A stretch of DNA of 64,000 nt from Billgrantia endophytica (GCF_002879615.1 NZ_PNRF01000032.1:1-64000), one strand, 5' to 3'; positions 49,712 to 60,529 are shown, counted from the stretch's first letter. Numbers and translations are program-made. The notes: generated by a model not told the origin, from the letters alone.

Positions 49712-49818
49712 AAACGTCACGCAGGCCCGCCGTCGGTCCGTGGACTTATTTGCACGTGGATTGATCCAGGTCAGGATTTTCCGGGCCTTGGGGGGTGGAT
49801 CGTCGGCTTGAGCGGGCG

Positions 49819-49834
49819 TGGCATGCTTGATGCA
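49819..49834 (+). promoter_or_regulatory. Sigma-54 promoter of the rnf operon
   Basis: TGGCATGCTTGATGCA: GG and GC ten bases apart, two mismatches to TGGCACG-N4-TTGCA. It lies about 70 bases upstream of the rnfA ATG. Confidence 0.75.
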
Positions 49835-49902
49835 TAGCCTGCGTATCGCCCACTGCGCTCGATAAGGGTGCAGCTCAGAGATCCACTCGGTGGGGAGTGC
49901 CA

Positions 49903-50475
49903 ATGGACTACTTGCTGTTTCTGGTCGGCGTGGTGCTGGTCAACAACATGGTGCTGGTCTATTTCCTGGGCCTGTGCCCTCTCATGGGTGTCTCCAGCAA
50001 GCTGGATGCCTCGATCAGCATGGGGGGAGCCACCGCCCTGGTGATGACGCTCGGCACCGTCGCCAGCTGGTTGATCGAGCACTACGTATTGCAGCCCCTG
50101 GGCATCGGCTTCGTGCGCATTCTGGCCTATATCGTGGTGATTGCCGGCATGGTGCAGTTCCTGGAGATAGTCATCCGCAAGAGCAGCCCGATGCTGCATC
50201 GCTCGCTGGGTATCTATCTGCCGTTGATCACCTCCAACTGCGCGGTGATCGGTGTACCGCTGATCAGCGTGCGCGAGGACCACACGCTGCTGGAGGCCGG
50301 TCTGTACGGTTTCGGCGCGGCGATGGGCTTCGCCCTGATCATGGTGATCTTTTCCGGTCTGCGCGAGCGTCTGGCGCTGGCCACGGTGCCGGCGGCATTC
50401 GCCGGCGTGCCCATCGCTTTCGTCACCGCCGGTTTGCTGGCGATGACGTTCATGGGCTTCGGTGGGTTGATCTGA
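49903..50475 (+). CDS. rnfA: Rnf electron transport complex subunit A
   Basis: 190 residues, six membrane spans. MDYLLFLVGVVLVNNMVLVY, FLGLCPLMGVSS and LPLITSNCAVIGVPLI hold the paired intramembrane cysteines that ligate the Rnf 2Fe-2S cluster with RnfE. The ATG at 49903 follows GGGGAG; a GTG two codons earlier is possible. First gene of the nif-linked rnf operon. Confidence 0.94.
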   Translation: MDYLLFLVGVVLVNNMVLVYFLGLCPLMGVSSKLDASISMGGATALVMTLGTVASWLIEHYVLQPLGIGFVRILAYIVVIAGMVQFLEIVIRKSSPMLHRSLGIYLPLITSNCAVIGVPLISVREDHTLLEAGLYGFGAAMGFALIMVIFSGLRERLALATVPAAFAGVPIAFVTAGLLAMTFMGFGGLI

Positions 50476-50497
50476 TGCATCCGGCAAGGGGGACGAC

Positions 50498-51022
50498 ATG
50501 ATAGTGGCGGCACTTGCACTGGCGGCGATGGGGCTGGTTCTGGGTCTAGGCCTGGGCTTCGCGGCAAAGCGGCTCGCTGTCGGCGACGAGAATCCCCTGC
50601 TCAAGGAGATCGAGCAGTTGATGCCGGGCAGCCAATGCGGGCAGTGCGGTCTGCCGGGTTGTAGCGCGGCGGCGGAGGCATTGGTCGAGGGGCGAGCCTC
50701 GGTCACCTGCTGCCCACCGGGTGGCATGGCGCTGGCGAAGCAGCTGTCGGATCTGCTCGGCGTGCCACTCGACGCCGGTCAGATGGGGACTCCGCTGCTG
50801 GCGCGCATCGACGATGCGCAGTGCACGGGCTGTACCCGGTGCTACCGGGCTTGCCCCACCGACGCCATCGTCGGCGCCACCGGTCAGATCCACTGTGTCC
50901 TGCAACACGCCTGCACCGGTTGCGCCAAATGCCTGGAGGCTTGTCCGGAAGACTGTGTCTCCCTGGCGCCCCAGGATCCGAGCCTGGATACCTGGCGCTG
51001 GGCCAAACCCCAGACCGTCTGA
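50498..51022 (+). CDS. rnfB: Rnf complex iron-sulfur subunit B
   Basis: 174 residues. One N-terminal membrane span (MIVAALALAAMGLVLGLGLG), a 4Fe-4S cluster domain (SQCGQCGLPGCSAAAEA, later TCCPPGG), then two ferredoxin motifs CTGCTRCYRACP and CTGCAKCLEACP. It passes electrons between the membrane flavins and the cytoplasmic acceptor, here presumably a nitrogenase ferredoxin or flavodoxin. Confidence 0.94.
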   Translation: MIVAALALAAMGLVLGLGLGFAAKRLAVGDENPLLKEIEQLMPGSQCGQCGLPGCSAAAEALVEGRASVTCCPPGGMALAKQLSDLLGVPLDAGQMGTPLLARIDDAQCTGCTRCYRACPTDAIVGATGQIHCVLQHACTGCAKCLEACPEDCVSLAPQDPSLDTWRWAKPQTV

Positions 51023-51046
51023 GCCGAATCATACGGAGTGCCTTGA

Positions 51047-52531
51047 ATGTTCAATTTCGCCCATCCCCGCGGTGGCATTCACCCGGCGGCTCACAAGGAG
51101 CGGTCGGCGGCCCTGCCGATCGGTGACCTGCCACTGCCGCCGCGCCTCTATCTGCCACTGCGCCAGCACGCCGGCGCCGAGGCCCTGCCGTTGGTCAGGA
51201 GCGGTGACACGGTGCTCAAGGGGCAGTTGCTGGCCAGTTCCCCCACGGAGCTGTCGGCACCGCTACATGCCCCCAGCTCCGGGCGGATCGCCGAGATCGG
51301 CCGGATCCATGCGCCACACCCTTCCGGGCTGATGGTCAACGGTATCGTGCTGGAGTGCGACGGCGAAGAGCGCTGGACCGATCTGATCGTGCCCGAGGAT
51401 CCCTTCGAGGAGGCTCCGGAGGTACTCGCCGAGCGAGTGGCGCAGGCCGGGGTCGTCGGCCTTGGCGGGGCGATCTTTCCGGCGGCGGTGAAGCTCAAGC
51501 AGGGTGCCAAGCATGAGATCAGGACGCTGCTGGTCAACGGCAGCGAGTGCGAGCCTTACTTGACCACCGACGACCGCCTGATGTGCGAGCGCTCGGAGGC
51601 CATCGTCGATGGCGCCCGGTTGATCCAGCACATTCTGCGCGCCTATCGCATCGTCATCGCCATCGAGGACAACAAGCCGGAGGCGCTGGCCGCCATGCGC
51701 GTCGCCAGCAAACCCTATGGCGCCATCGAGGTGGCGGCGGTCCCGGCGCGTTATCCGATGGGATCGGCCAAGCAACTGATCCACGAGATCACCGGTCGCG
51801 AAGTCCCGGCCCAGGGGCGTAGCACCTCGGTCGGCGTACTGGTGCACAACGTCGGTACGGTATACGCCATTCATCAGGCGTTGCGCTTCGGCCGGCCGCT
51901 GATCTCGCGGGTGGTCACCGTGGCGGGCGGGTGCGTGCGCACGCCACGCAACCTGGACGTACCGATCGGGGCGCCGCTGCAGGCGCTGTTCGACGCCTGT
52001 GGCGGATTGACCCGTGAGCCCGCGCAGCTGCTGCTGGGGGGGCCGATGATGGGAATGGTGCTGCCATCCATCGATGTCCCGGTGATCAAGGGGGCGACGG
52101 GGGCGCTGGCCCTGGCTCGAAACGAGATGCCACGCCGTGAGGCGGCGCCCTGCATTCGATGCGCGCGCTGCGTGGACGCCTGTCCGATGGGGTTGATGCC
52201 GCTGGACATGGTTGCCCATGCGCGGGTCGCCGATTTCGACGGTGCCAGCGACTATGGTCTGCGCGACTGCATCCTGTGTGGCTGCTGTTCTTATGTCTGC
52301 CCCGCGCACATCCCTCTGGTGCAGTACTTCCAGTATGCACTGGGGCAGCAGGACGAGCAGCGCCAGGCGGCGCGCAAGAGCGACTACATCAAGCAGGCCA
52401 CCGAGGCGCGTGCCGCGCGTCTGGCGGAAGAGGAGGCCGCACGCAAGGCGGCGAAGGCGGCAAAAGCCGCCAAGGCACGACAACGTCGCAAGCCGGCCGA
52501 GCATGCCAGCAGCAAGGGGGTGGAATCATGA
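51047..52531 (+). CDS. rnfC: Rnf complex NADH-oxidising subunit C
   Basis: 494 residues. NADH/FMN-binding region with GVVGLGGAIFPAAVKLKQGA and LLVNGSECEPYLTTDDRLM, then two 4Fe-4S motifs CIRCARCVDACPMGL and CILCGCCSYVCPAHI. The tail is an Ala/Lys-rich helix (EEEAARKAAKAAKAAKARQR), shorter than in E. coli RsxC. It is the entry point for NADH electrons. Confidence 0.94.
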   Translation: MFNFAHPRGGIHPAAHKERSAALPIGDLPLPPRLYLPLRQHAGAEALPLVRSGDTVLKGQLLASSPTELSAPLHAPSSGRIAEIGRIHAPHPSGLMVNGIVLECDGEERWTDLIVPEDPFEEAPEVLAERVAQAGVVGLGGAIFPAAVKLKQGAKHEIRTLLVNGSECEPYLTTDDRLMCERSEAIVDGARLIQHILRAYRIVIAIEDNKPEALAAMRVASKPYGAIEVAAVPARYPMGSAKQLIHEITGREVPAQGRSTSVGVLVHNVGTVYAIHQALRFGRPLISRVVTVAGGCVRTPRNLDVPIGAPLQALFDACGGLTREPAQLLLGGPMMGMVLPSIDVPVIKGATGALALARNEMPRREAAPCIRCARCVDACPMGLMPLDMVAHARVADFDGASDYGLRDCILCGCCSYVCPAHIPLVQYFQYALGQQDEQRQAARKSDYIKQATEARAARLAEEEAARKAAKAAKAAKARQRRKPAEHASSKGVES

Positions 52532-53616
52532 GCGTCGACATCGCCGCCGGGCCATTCGCCCACGACCGTTCCTCGGTCAGTCGCATCATGCTGCATGTCT
52601 GCCTGGCACTGACGCCATGCACCCTGTTCGGCCTTTACGTGTTCGGCTGGCCGGCGATCAACCTGTGGCTGCTCACCTGCGGTTCCGCGTTGGCCACCGA
52701 GGCGGTCTGCCTGCGCCTGCTTGGCCAGCCCATGCGCCGTCTGCTTGACGGCTCGGCCTTGCTGACCGGCTGGTTGCTGGCATTGACGCTGCCGCCCTGG
52801 GCACCCTGGTGGATCGCTGTCGGGGGTAGCGTTTTCGCCATCGGCATCGGCAAGCAGCTGTATGGCGGCATCGGTCAGAACCTGTTCAACCCGGCCATGC
52901 TGGCACGCGCCGCGCTGCTGATCGCCTTCCCCCTGCAGATGACCACCTGGGTACTGCCGGTTCCGCTTGGCTCGGTCGATGCGCCAGATTTCATCGAAGG
53001 CTTGCGCATCACCTTCGGTGGCATGCCACTGCTCGACGGCGTGACCGGCGCCACGCCGCTGGGCGATCTCAAGACCCAACTGACCCTGGGGCACAATGCG
53101 GAAGAGATACTGGCGAGCGACTTCTCGCTGATGTCGGCGTTGGTGGGCTCCATCCCGGGCAGTATGGGTGAGACATCGGCGCTGCTGATCCTGCTGGGAG
53201 GCGCATGGTTGCTGGCGCTGCGTATCATCCATTGGGAGATCCCCCTGAGTATGCTGCTGGTCGTGGCGCTGCTGGCGGGCACCGCTCAGCTGTACAACCC
53301 GGAGCAGCATCTCGGCATGCTCTATCACCTGAGTACCGGCGGTCTGCTGCTGGGTGCCCTGTTCATCGCCACCGACCCCGTCACGTCCCCGGCCAGCCGC
53401 CTGGGCCGCCTGATCTTCGGGGCGGGCTGTGGTCTGTTGATCTTCATCATCCGTACCTGGGGCGGTTTTCCCGAGGCCCTGGCCTTCGCCGTACTGTTCA
53501 TGAATGCCCTGACACCGCTGATCGATCGCTACTGGCGGCCCCGCGTCTACGGGCGTAATGCACGGGGCAAGCCATTGGCGGCGACGAACCGGATCAACGA
53601 GGTGAAAAGGCCATGA
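52528..53616 (+). CDS. rnfD: Rnf complex membrane flavoprotein subunit D
   Basis: 362 residues from the ATG overlapping the rnfC stop (ATGA). Multiple membrane spans; FMN is covalently bound to the Thr of the S/T-GAT motif, visible here as DGVTGATPLGDLKTQL. QLYGGIGQNLFNPAMLARAA and FIATDPVTSPASRLGRL are family blocks. Confidence 0.94.
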   Translation: MSVDIAAGPFAHDRSSVSRIMLHVCLALTPCTLFGLYVFGWPAINLWLLTCGSALATEAVCLRLLGQPMRRLLDGSALLTGWLLALTLPPWAPWWIAVGGSVFAIGIGKQLYGGIGQNLFNPAMLARAALLIAFPLQMTTWVLPVPLGSVDAPDFIEGLRITFGGMPLLDGVTGATPLGDLKTQLTLGHNAEEILASDFSLMSALVGSIPGSMGETSALLILLGGAWLLALRIIHWEIPLSMLLVVALLAGTAQLYNPEQHLGMLYHLSTGGLLLGALFIATDPVTSPASRLGRLIFGAGCGLLIFIIRTWGGFPEALAFAVLFMNALTPLIDRYWRPRVYGRNARGKPLAATNRINEVKRP

Positions 53617-54314
53617 GTTCGACATCCCGGACCACGCATGGTCCCGACGACTCCACCGACGAGCGTTCTTGGCTGGAACGCTGGCGTACGCGGGTGGCAT
53701 ATCAGGGCCTTTTCCTGGGCCTGACCTGTGCCCTGGTGACCCTGCTGCTGCTGGTCGGTGACCGCCTCACCGCGGAGACGATCGCCATCAAGCGGCACGC
53801 CGACCAGGTGGCCATGTTGCGTCAGGTATTGCCCACCGAACTGTACGACAACGACCCACTGGGGGAGGCCTTCATCGTCGAGGATGTCGAGTTGGGTGAG
53901 GTGGAGGTCTACCCGGCCATGCTTGATGGCGGGCTGTCCGCCGTCGTCCTGCAACTCAGTCCCGGCGGCTATGCCGGGCCGATCGATCTGTTGATCTCTG
54001 TGGATAGCGGGGGACACGTACTGGGTGTGCGAGTGCTTGCTCATAAGGAAACCCCAGGGTTGGCGGACGACATCGAGGTAGCGCGCAGCGATTGGATCAA
54101 GAGCTTCGATGGCCTGTCGCTGGGTAACCCGCCGCTCGCGGGCTGGGCCGTCACCAAGGATGGCGGGCAGTTCGAGTATTTCACCGGTGCCACCATCACA
54201 CCGCGAGCCATCGTCAAGGCGGTGCTCCACGCCTTGCAGTTCCAGATTCGCAATGCCGACCAACTCGCTCAACGGGAGGTGCAATCCTCCGAGCAACGGG
54301 AGATACAGCCATGA
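53613..54314 (+). CDS. rnfG: Rnf complex flavoprotein subunit G
   Basis: 233 residues. One membrane span ([20 protein letters not shown]) and a periplasmic FMN domain with the flavinylation motif [15 protein letters not shown]. The N-terminus is about 20 residues longer than usual and polar. The start overlaps the rnfD stop (ATGA). Confidence 0.92.
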   Translation: MSSTSRTTHGPDDSTDERSWLERWRTRVAYQGLFLGLTCALVTLLLLVGDRLTAETIAIKRHADQVAMLRQVLPTELYDNDPLGEAFIVEDVELGEVEVYPAMLDGGLSAVVLQLSPGGYAGPIDLLISVDSGGHVLGVRVLAHKETPGLADDIEVARSDWIKSFDGLSLGNPPLAGWAVTKDGGQFEYFTGATITPRAIVKAVLHALQFQIRNADQLAQREVQSSEQREIQP

Positions 54315-55006
54315 GCCAGACAACGCAGACGACCTCGGCGTGGCAGTACTTCGTCTCGCCGCTATGGAGCAACAACGTCATTCTGTTGCAGATCCTCGCC
54401 CTGTGTCCGGCCCTGGCGGTCACCACCAGTGCCACCAACGGGCTGGGGTTGGGGCTGGCCACCACCTTGGTGTTGATCATCACCAACACGCTCATTTCCG
54501 CACTGCGTCACACCATCACGCCGGAGATCCGCACTCCGGTGGTCATCGGCATCATCGCTGGCGCGGTGACGCTGCTCGACATGGCCATCAATGCCTGGAT
54601 GCATGAATTGTACAAGGTGCTGGGCCTGTTCATCGCCTTGATCGTCACCAACTGCGCGGTATACGGCCGAGCCGAGGCTTTCTGTCTGAAGAACCGGGTC
54701 GTCCCCTCGATGATCGATGGTATCGGCATCGGTATCGGCTTCACCTGGGTACTGGTGCTGATCGGCGGCATTCGTGAGCTTCTCGGTAGCGGTACCCTGT
54801 TCGCCCAGGCGTCGTTGCTGCTCGGAGAACGCTTTCGCTGGCTCGAAATCACCGTGATACCCGACTTCCAGGGCATCCTGCTGGCGATTCTGCCACCTGG
54901 TGCATTCATCGTGCTGGGCTTCCTGCTGGCTGGCAAGCGAGTGCTCGACCGTCACCAGGCCGAACGCCGGCTCAAGGAGCAGGGCGAACTGGTGGTCTTG
55001 CAGTGA
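54311..55006 (+). CDS. rnfE: Rnf complex subunit E
   Basis: 231 residues, six membrane spans, homologous to Rnf[21 protein letters not shown] and [20 protein letters not shown] hold the paired cluster cysteines. The start overlaps the rnfG stop (ATGA). Confidence 0.93.
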   Translation: MSQTTQTTSAWQYFVSPLWSNNVILLQILALCPALAVTTSATNGLGLGLATTLVLIITNTLISALRHTITPEIRTPVVIGIIAGAVTLLDMAINAWMHELYKVLGLFIALIVTNCAVYGRAEAFCLKNRVVPSMIDGIGIGIGFTWVLVLIGGIRELLGSGTLFAQASLLLGERFRWLEITVIPDFQGILLAILPPGAFIVLGFLLAGKRVLDRHQAERRLKEQGELVVLQ

Positions 55007-55038
55007 ATCCCGTTGATCAATGACTCAGGAGCACGCCG

Positions 55039-55305
55039 ATGAACGTTGCCGTGGTGTATGCCGCTCCCTCTCGGCCGCTGTTGCTGACCTGTCAGGTGGC
55101 AGATGGCAGCACCGTGAAACAGGCCGTCGAGCAGTCCGGGCTGCTGCGCTATTGCCCGGAGATCGATCTGAGCAAGCAGAAAATCGGTGTCTATGGAAAG
55201 TTCGTGAAGCTCGACAGTCCTTTGAAGGAAGGCGACCGCGTGGAGATCTACCAGCGCATCACGCGGGTGCTCGATGAAGACGATGACGACGATGATGATG
55301 ACTAA
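55039..55305 (+). CDS. rnfH: RnfH ubiquitin-like protein
   Basis: 88 residues, beta-grasp fold: [54 protein letters not shown]. After the conserved core it ends in an uninterrupted run of eight aspartates. The role of RnfH is not settled; in Azotobacter it closes the nif-linked rnf cluster at the same position. AGGAG precedes the ATG. Confidence 0.9.
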   Translation: MNVAVVYAAPSRPLLLTCQVADGSTVKQAVEQSGLLRYCPEIDLSKQKIGVYGKFVKLDSPLKEGDRVEIYQRITRVLDEDDDDDDDD

Positions 55306-55353
55306 AAACCACCCGACAGTCCGACCGAGGCAGCTCTACCGAGGAGAGTTCTG

Positions 55354-56073
55354 GTGAACATGAACCGTGAAACCGCATTACGCATCGCCCTGGCCGCGCG
55401 GGCCATGCCCGGCATCAGCGTCGGACAGTTGCTGGATATCCTGCACCAGCGAATCGAAGGCGAGTTGACCGAGGAGGCTTTGCAAACCGTGACCGTGACC
55501 GACCTAAAGACCGGCTTCGCCAGTGCCGATGGCGAGGAGGATGGCGAGGATATCGGTATCGGTCTGCCGGCACTGAAGAACGCCGTGCGCATCCTGTGGG
55601 GGGAGAGCGTCACCGAGGATCTGCCGCAGCCGGTGGCGCTGGAGCAACTGCCGGAAGGCTCGATCCGCGTGGCCATCGCTTCCAACAGTGGCGAACAGCT
55701 GGACGGTCACTTCGGTTCCTGCCTGCGCTTCCTGATCTATCAGGTGGGAGCCGATAGCAGGACACTGGTCGATATCCGCTCCGCCCATGGGGCGGACACC
55801 GCCGAAGACAAGAATGCCTTCCGTGCCGAACTGATCGCGGATTGTCAGGTGCTCTATATCGTTTCCATCGGTGGGCCCGCGGCGGCCAAGGTGGTCAAGA
55901 CCGGGATCTACCCGATCAAGAGAGTCGACGGAGGTCAGGCCGAGGCTATCATCACCGAGCTGCAAGGCGTGATGTCCCGCACTCCACCGCCCTGGCTGGC
56001 CAAGTTGCTGGGAGTTGCCGCCGAGGAGCGGGTGCGTTTTTCCCTATCGGATGAGGACGCGGCGCGTGGGTAA
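55354..56073 (+). CDS. nafY: Nitrogenase accessory factor NafY (NifX/NifY family)
   Basis: 239 residues from a GTG with GAGGAG eight bases upstream (an ATG two codons on is possible). N-terminal sterile-alpha-motif-like domain (ETALRIALAARAMPGISVGQ), acidic linker, then a cofactor-binding NifX-like domain (SIRVAIASNSGEQLDGHFGS, GPAAAKVVKTGIYPIKRV, TPPPWLAKLLGV). NafY binds FeMo-co and apo-dinitrogenase. It follows rnfH, as in Azotobacter, and has a full-length paralogue (nifY) after nifT. Confidence 0.88.
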   Translation: MNMNRETALRIALAARAMPGISVGQLLDILHQRIEGELTEEALQTVTVTDLKTGFASADGEEDGEDIGIGLPALKNAVRILWGESVTEDLPQPVALEQLPEGSIRVAIASNSGEQLDGHFGSCLRFLIYQVGADSRTLVDIRSAHGADTAEDKNAFRAELIADCQVLYIVSIGGPAAAKVVKTGIYPIKRVDGGQAEAIITELQGVMSRTPPPWLAKLLGVAAEERVRFSLSDEDAARG

Positions 56074-56107
56074 CGCGCCGTCGGCGCCCTTATCGTACCC
56101 GTGAAGC

Positions 56108-56132
56108 CGACTCCCCCGGCACGGGGGAGTCG
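56108..56132. terminator. Bidirectional hairpin between nafY and the unknown nif gene
   Basis: An 11-bp perfect stem (CGACTCCCCCG / CGGGGGAGTCG) with a 3-base loop, in the 87-base gap between two converging genes. No long T run; probably stops both transcripts. Confidence 0.65.
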
Positions 56133-56160
56133 TTCATGAGTTCCTGAGAGGCGGTCGCGA

Positions 56161-56763
56161 TCAGACCGGACCGCGAGCCTCGCGACGCAGCACGACGGTG
56201 AAGCCCAGGGCCTCCTCGTAGCTGTGGCTATCCAGTTTGGGCCGGTAATCGAGCAGAGCCTGCTGGATGGTGATCACCTTGTCTTCGGCGCTTTGTCCCT
56301 TGAAGTCCTCCTTGTCCAGCCTGAGGTCGTCCATCAGGGTGTTCCATACCGCGCCACCATCCTGGTGGGGTAGAAGGGTGGCGCTCACCCCATCGAGGTC
56401 GACCTTCAGGGCCTTGTCCAGGTTTTCCACGTAGAACAGCACGCTCACCTCGTCCGCCAGGTCGCCACGATAGCGTTCGATGAACAGGGGCAGCAGGGCC
56501 AGGTCGGTCAGGGCACCGGCGGCCGTCGTCAGTTTGCCGTCCTTGACCAGCAGGATGGCCTGCTTGACCACGGCCTTTGGTGGATGGCGGCGGCCGGACG
56601 AGTCGGCGATATCGCCTTCCTTCAGCACCAGATCGCCTCGAAACGCGTAGGTGTCGGCTTGAGTGGTGGCGCCATTGACGCTGACGTTACACAGCAGTTC
56701 TTGCTCTTGGTAGGTTTTCAGCAGCATGGGTGTGGGTCTCACGGTTGAGGATTCAACGTTCAC
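56161..56763 (-). CDS. Unknown protein paired with the SIR2-like protein in the nif island
   Basis: 200 residues if started at the GTG that overlaps the preceding stop (GTGA); 188 if started at the ATG at 56727. Mostly beta-rich: LLKTYQEQELLCNVSVNGAT, TYAFRGDLVLKEGDIADSSG, then helices (AVVKQAILLVKDGKLTTAAG, DEVSVLFYVENLDKALKVDL, TIQQALLDYRPKLDSHSYEE). No signal peptide, membrane span or cysteine cluster. I do not recognise the family. Translational coupling to the SIR2-like gene and the shared upstream -24/-12 promoter suggest both act together during nitrogen fixation. Confidence 0.75.
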   Translation of the reverse strand: MNVESSTVRPTPMLLKTYQEQELLCNVSVNGATTQADTYAFRGDLVLKEGDIADSSGRRHPPKAVVKQAILLVKDGKLTTAAGALTDLALLPLFIERYRGDLADEVSVLFYVENLDKALKVDLDGVSATLLPHQDGGAVWNTLMDDLRLDKEDFKGQSAEDKVITIQQALLDYRPKLDSHSYEEALGFTVVLRREARGPV

Positions 56764-57617
56764 GCCGTTTGGGCGGCGTTGGGTGTGGCAAGAGCGATCA
56801 ATCGTTCCCAGTCGCCCTCGATCAATTGCAGGTGCTTGCGTTCGCAGACCTTGCGTTCCTTCTCACTCGGTGCCTCGATCAGCGCCCAGCCGGCATCGTC
56901 GGCGGCGTCGTAGATCAGGTCGCTCATCACCATGCGCTCGGTGTCGCGATTGAAATGCATGCCGAGGAACAGGTAGCGCTTGCCGCGACGTTGCAGCTTG
57001 ATCCAGGCCGGCACGGCGAAGCCGCCCATCAGTTCGGTGATGTAGTCGACGAAGTCGGCATCGCTGGCGACGAAACCGGGTTTTGGCAGTGGCGTGCCAA
57101 GGGGTTTGAACAGCACCGGCAGGCTGTCGTCGACCTGCTCCAGGGTAATGCTGCGATACTCACCGCCGTCGAACTGGTAAAGCTCGAAACGGTAGTGATT
57201 GCCGGCGATACGCGCGGCGCCGACGATCAGCGTATGGGCGCGGTCGGCATAGCAGCGTTGCAACTGGGTGTCGCGGTTGCAGTCGATCACGTAGGGCAGC
57301 CGCAGGCTGGCCAGCCACTGGTGGAAGGGGGAGGGCGTCCAGTTGTCGCCGCCGTAGGTCTGGGTGAGAAAGCGCTCGATGAAGCTGCGGCCCTTCTTGT
57401 TCTCCAGATGCATGGCGGCGCGAGGAAATTCGTACATCAGCCGTGGTGACATTGGCTGACCGCCGGTCATGGCGAGAATCAGGCTCTCGCTGTCGGCGGG
57501 TATCGGCTGGCCGGAGTCGCGGTCGACCACGCCGCGTAGAACGCCGGGACCCAGATAGGGAACGGCGGTGCCGGCTTTGAGACTGGCAAGTATCTCTTTC
57601 ATCGAGCTGTTGTCCAC
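56760..57617 (-). CDS. SIR2-like domain protein, nif-associated
   Basis: 285 residues from a GTG with AGGAGAG five bases upstream (an ATG five codons later is possible). The SIR2_2-like pattern is visible but altered: dinucleotide loop AVPYLGPGVL (usual GAGxS), FHQWLASLRLPYVIDCNRDT (usual I-T-T-N-x-D; the N and D remain), VLFKPLGTPLP where catalytic enzymes have K-L-H-G, so the catalytic His seems lost, then ASDADFVDYITELM and RGKRYLFLGMHFNRDTERMV, which match the family end. It may bind NAD or ADP-ribose without strong hydrolysis. It is divergent from nifH, with its own sigma-54-type promoter. Function in nitrogen fixation is unknown. Confidence 0.75.
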   Translation of the reverse strand: MDNSSMKEILASLKAGTAVPYLGPGVLRGVVDRDSGQPIPADSESLILAMTGGQPMSPRLMYEFPRAAMHLENKKGRSFIERFLTQTYGGDNWTPSPFHQWLASLRLPYVIDCNRDTQLQRCYADRAHTLIVGAARIAGNHYRFELYQFDGGEYRSITLEQVDDSLPVLFKPLGTPLPKPGFVASDADFVDYITELMGGFAVPAWIKLQRRGKRYLFLGMHFNRDTERMVMSDLIYDAADDAGWALIEAPSEKERKVCERKHLQLIEGDWERLIALATPNAAQTA

Positions 57618-57670
57618 GGGACTCTCCTGCTTGCCTGCTGGTGGGTATGCGCGAGTTGACACAAGCTCAT

Positions 57671-57686
57671 CGCAATATGTGCGCCA
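57671..57686 (-). promoter_or_regulatory. Sigma-54 promoter of the SIR2-like operon
   Basis: Minus strand TGGCGCACATATTGCG: GG and GC ten bases apart, TTGC intact, three mismatches to TGGCACG-N4-TTGCA. It lies about 55 bases upstream of the GTG start. Confidence 0.65.
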
Positions 57687-57758
57687 TATCTGGGATAGGA
57701 GCGGTAATTCCTTGATAAGCCGGGTGTTAAAAGAAAGTTGCGGAGAGGCGGTAGCGGT

Positions 57759-57785
57759 ATGAATACGACAAATTGTCGTATTCAT
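57759..57785. repeat. 27-bp perfect palindrome in the nifH upstream region
   Basis: ATGAATACGACAA and TTGTCGTATTCAT are exact inverted copies around a single A. Its right half contributes to the NifA site at 57,774. It could be a regulator site or form a cruciform/hairpin. Confidence 0.7.
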
Positions 57786-57789
57786 CACA
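57774..57789. promoter_or_regulatory. NifA upstream activator site between the SIR2-like gene and nifH
   Basis: TGT-CGTATTCATC-ACA, perfect TGT-N10-ACA, about 170 bases upstream of the nifH -24 element and 90 bases from the -24 element of the SIR2-like gene. A candidate IHF site (TAAGTTGTTGAAA, 57,917-57,929) lies between it and the nifH promoter. Confidence 0.72.
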
Positions 57790-57933
57790 AGCCCAATGTG
57801 AGGGAAAAACGGATCGAAAAGTCTGCCGAGTGTTTGTTGGGTTGTCGCCATTACCACCGACATGGACAACCGTTTGTTATATATCCCACTCCCTGGTCAT
57901 CTTCTCTGATCATGGTTAAGTTGTTGAAAATAA

Positions 57934-58929
<996 letters not shown>

Positions 58930-59047
58930 TAGCGCCGTTTCAGAAGGACGGGGCAGGGCAGATGGGCCCTGCCGGAGTGTCGCGCGCACTGAGAGGCGCG
59001 CCACTCCGTTACCCGCACATGAACGCAAGGCTAGAGGAGGTCATCCC

Positions 59048-60529
59048 ATGACCGATATGTCACGCGAAGAGGTGGAATCCCTCATCCAGGAAGTCCTGGA
59101 AGTCTATCCGGAAAAGGCGCGCAAGGATCGGGCCAAACACCTTAGCGCGAATGATCCGGAACTGGAGCAATCGAAGAAGTGCATCACCTCCAACAAGAAG
59201 TCCCAGCCGGGGCTGATGACCATTCGAGGCTGTGCCTATGCCGGCTCCAAGGGGGTGGTCTGGGGGCCGATCAAGGACATGATTCACATCTCCCACGGCC
59301 CGGTGGGATGCGGCCAGTATTCGCGTGCCGGCCGACGCAACTACTACATTGGCACGACCGGTGTGAATGCCTTCGTCACCATGAACTTCACCTCGGACTT
59401 CCAGGAGAAGGACATCGTGTTCGGCGGTGACAAGAAGCTGGCCAAGCTGATCGACGAAGTCGAGACGCTGTTTCCACTCAACAAGGGCGTTTCGATCCAG
59501 TCGGAGTGCCCGATTGGCCTGATCGGTGACGATATCGAAGCCGTCGCCAAGAAGAAGACCGCCGAACACGGCAAGACCGTGGTACCGGTACGCTGCGAGG
59601 GCTTCCGCGGGGTTTCCCAGTCCCTCGGTCACCACATCGCCAACGATGCGATCCGCGACTGGGTGCTGGACAAGCGTGACGATGACGACAGTTTCCAGAC
59701 CACGCCCTATGACGTCGCCGTCATCGGTGACTACAACATCGGCGGCGACGCCTGGTCCTCGCGCATCCTGCTCGAAGAGATGGGCTTGCGCGTGGTCGCC
59801 CAGTGGTCCGGCGACGGCACCATCGCCGAAATGGAACTGACCCCCAAGGTCAAGCTGAACCTGGTCCACTGCTACCGCTCGATGAACTACATCTCGCGGC
59901 ACATGGAAGAGAAGTACGGCATCCCGTGGATGGAGTACAACTTCTTCGGCCCGACCAAGACCGCGGAGTCCCTGCGTGCCATCGCCAAGCACTTCGATGA
60001 GAGCATCCAGCAGAAATGCGAGGAAGTGATCAGCAAGTACCAGCCGGAGTGGGAAGCGGTGATCGCCAAGTTCCGCCCGCGTCTGGAAGGCAAGCGCGTG
60101 ATGCTCTACGTCGGCGGCCTGCGTCCACGCCATGTGATCGGCGCCTACGAGGACCTGGGCATGGAAGTGGTCGGCACCGGCTACGAATTCGGCCACAACG
60201 ACGACTACGACCGTACCCTGAAGGAAATGGGCAATGCCACCCTGCTGTACGACGATGTCACCGGCTACGAGTTCGAGGAGTTCGTGAAGAAGGTCAAGCC
60301 CGACCTGATCGGCTCGGGCATCAAGGAGAAGTACATCTTCCAGAAGATGGGCGTGCCGTTCCGTCAGATGCACTCCTGGGACTACTCCGGCCCGTACCAC
60401 GGCTTCGATGGCTTCGCCATCTTCGCCCGTGACATGGACATGACCCTGAACAACCCGTGCTGGAAGAAACTCCAGGCTCCCTGGAAACAGCAGAGCGCCG
60501 AAAGCGAGAAGGTCGCTGCCAGCGCCTGA
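59048..60529 (+). CDS. nifD: Nitrogenase molybdenum-iron protein alpha chain NifD
   Basis: 493 residues. P-cluster cysteines 62, 88 and 154, the FeMo-co ligands Cys275 ([10 protein letters not shown]) and His442 (MHSWDYSG), and active-site Val70 and His195 all fall at the same numbers as in Azotobacter vinelandii. AGGAGG seven bases before the ATG. A 118-base gap follows nifH. Confidence 0.98.
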   Translation: MTDMSREEVESLIQEVLEVYPEKARKDRAKHLSANDPELEQSKKCITSNKKSQPGLMTIRGCAYAGSKGVVWGPIKDMIHISHGPVGCGQYSRAGRRNYYIGTTGVNAFVTMNFTSDFQEKDIVFGGDKKLAKLIDEVETLFPLNKGVSIQSECPIGLIGDDIEAVAKKKTAEHGKTVVPVRCEGFRGVSQSLGHHIANDAIRDWVLDKRDDDDSFQTTPYDVAVIGDYNIGGDAWSSRILLEEMGLRVVAQWSGDGTIAEMELTPKVKLNLVHCYRSMNYISRHMEEKYGIPWMEYNFFGPTKTAESLRAIAKHFDESIQQKCEEVISKYQPEWEAVIAKFRPRLEGKRVMLYVGGLRPRHVIGAYEDLGMEVVGTGYEFGHNDDYDRTLKEMGNATLLYDDVTGYEFEEFVKKVKPDLIGSGIKEKYIFQKMGVPFRQMHSWDYSGPYHGFDGFAIFARDMDMTLNNPCWKKLQAPWKQQSAESEKVAASA

